Assembly (NCBI GenBank): GCA_964019135.1
Contig: OZ025249.1
Location: forward strand, 2,418,001-2,482,000
Source: Arenicola marina
Taxonomy: Eukaryota > Annelida > Polychaeta > Arenicolidae
Reading direction: 5' to 3'
DNA: 64,000 bases
The notes under the pieces are model-generated. The model worked only from the letters and a program-made list of their open reading frames with translations, was not told where the DNA came from and did not search any database. Positions 63,451 through 64,000 of the stretch are shown piece after piece. Position numbers and translations under genes: made by a program. Position 1 is the stretch's first letter. Every line of letters starts with the position of its first letter.

Positions 63451-64000
63451 TCTCCAGGTTCTACATTTCTACCAACGTCTTTGTTTAACCAGAGTAGTAA
63501 CATCTCCATGTTCTACCTTTCTACCAACGTTTTTGTTTAACCAGAGTAGTAACATCTCCAGGTTCCACCTGTCTACCAAAGTCTTTGTTTAACCAGAGTA
63601 GTAACATCTCCAGGTTCTACCTTTCTACCAACGTCTGTGTTTAACCAGAGTAGTAACATCTCCAGGTTCTACCTTTCTCCCTTTGCCTTTGTTTAACCTG
63701 AGTAGTAATATATCCAAGTTCTACCTTTGTACCAACGTCTTTGTTTAACCAGAGTAGTAACATCTCCAGGTTCTACCTTTCTACCAACGTCTTTGTTTAA
63801 CCAGAGTAGTAACATTTGCAGGTTCTACCTTTCTTCCCTTTGTCTTTGTTTAACCAGAGTAGTAACATCTCCAGGTTCAATCTTTCTACCAACGTCTTTG
63901 TTTAACCAGAGTAGTAACGTCTCCAGGTTCTACCTTTCTCCCTCTGTCTTTGTTTAACCAGAGTAGTAACATCTCCAGGTTCTGTCTTTCTCCCTTTGTC

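Larger units (their letters stand above)
20281..64000. repeat. 52-bp satellite array, about 840 copies, continuing past the window
   Basis: Head-to-tail 52-bp units: GTTTAACCAGAGTAGTAACA, then TCTCCAGGTTCTACCTTTCT, then ACCAACGTCTTT. Two main subtypes alternate irregularly. They differ at four of eight adjacent bases (TACCAACG versus TCCCTTTG), with a T/C variant after the second (GTCTTTG/GCCTTTG). Common variable sites are GTAACATC/GTCACATC/GCAACATC and GGTTCTACC/GGTTCAACC. The first units (20281-20460) are strongly diverged, the usual decay at a satellite edge. No unique insertion, gene or transposon interrupts the array over 43.7 kb. 52 is not a multiple of three, so frames rotate and coding is excluded. 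Confidence 0.97.

Noticed and set aside
20281..64000. CRISPR array
   Set aside because: The units are contiguous 52-bp tandem repeats without unique spacers, no cas genes are present, and the context is eukaryotic.
20281..64000. Telomeric repeat or CENP-B-box-bearing centromeric satellite
   Set aside because: There is no TTAGGG-like unit, and no match to the CENP-B box pattern (TTCG....A..CGGG) in the consensus. Centromere identity is left open but unsupported.

Overview
This is a eukaryotic, almost certainly animal, genomic window. It holds the 3' half of one multi-exon gene on the + strand (exons between 394 and 17772), followed by about 2.5 kb of 3' flank and then 43.7 kb of an uninterrupted 52-bp satellite that runs off the end of the window. 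There are no bacterial operons, RNA genes, CRISPR arrays or recognisable transposons. Nearly every long open frame is a shadow of tandem repeats whose unit length is a multiple of three.

The gene: six exons (394-480, 4444-4512, 6995-7094, 10943-11098, 17398-17465, 17683-17772) join in consistent phase with GT/AG borders. They encode the last 189 residues of a cytochrome b561-type membrane protein. The best family match is ferric-chelate reductase 1 (FRRS1/SDR2: reelin + DOMON + cytochrome b561 domains). Three of the family's haem-ligand histidines are visible: VHR in exon 394-480, HPPLG in 4444-4512 and NWAHW in 6995-7094. The N-terminal part (signal peptide, reelin, DOMON, first b561 helices) must lie upstream of base 1.

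The striking feature is the architecture of the introns. Every large intron is filled by its own minisatellite: 38 bp (1-367), about 24 bp then 73 bp (481-4317), 48 bp (4490-6830), 36 bp (7076-10808) and 61 bp (11120-17272). In three introns the repeat unit includes the exon 3' end together with the 5' splice site, so the authentic donor is the first of about 49 (48-bp array), about 100 (36-bp array) or dozens (intron 1) of near-identical donor sites. Arrays start at or within about 20 bp of the donor, while 125-165 bp of unique sequence is kept before the acceptor. The last exon has also been copied: an 83-bp block carrying the end of the final membrane helix, the stop codon and 3'UTR occurs four times in tandem (17714-18030). 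Intronic minisatellites that span exon-intron borders are something I recall from amphioxus (called 'mirages' at the Adh locus). That is from memory, and it makes a lancelet (Branchiostoma) my leading guess, with another marine invertebrate possible.

3' flank: unique sequence with a candidate poly(A) signal (AATAAA, 19721), a 16-copy 51-bp minisatellite (18480-19305) and a second AATAAA at 20095.

Satellite: from about 20281 to the end there are about 840 head-to-tail copies of a 52-bp unit in two main subtypes. Larger blocks are themselves repeated with periods that are multiples of 52 apart from single-base indels: 832, 1560, 2600, 1196 and, most notably, three successive about 8321-bp copies (160 units) at about 30680-55590.
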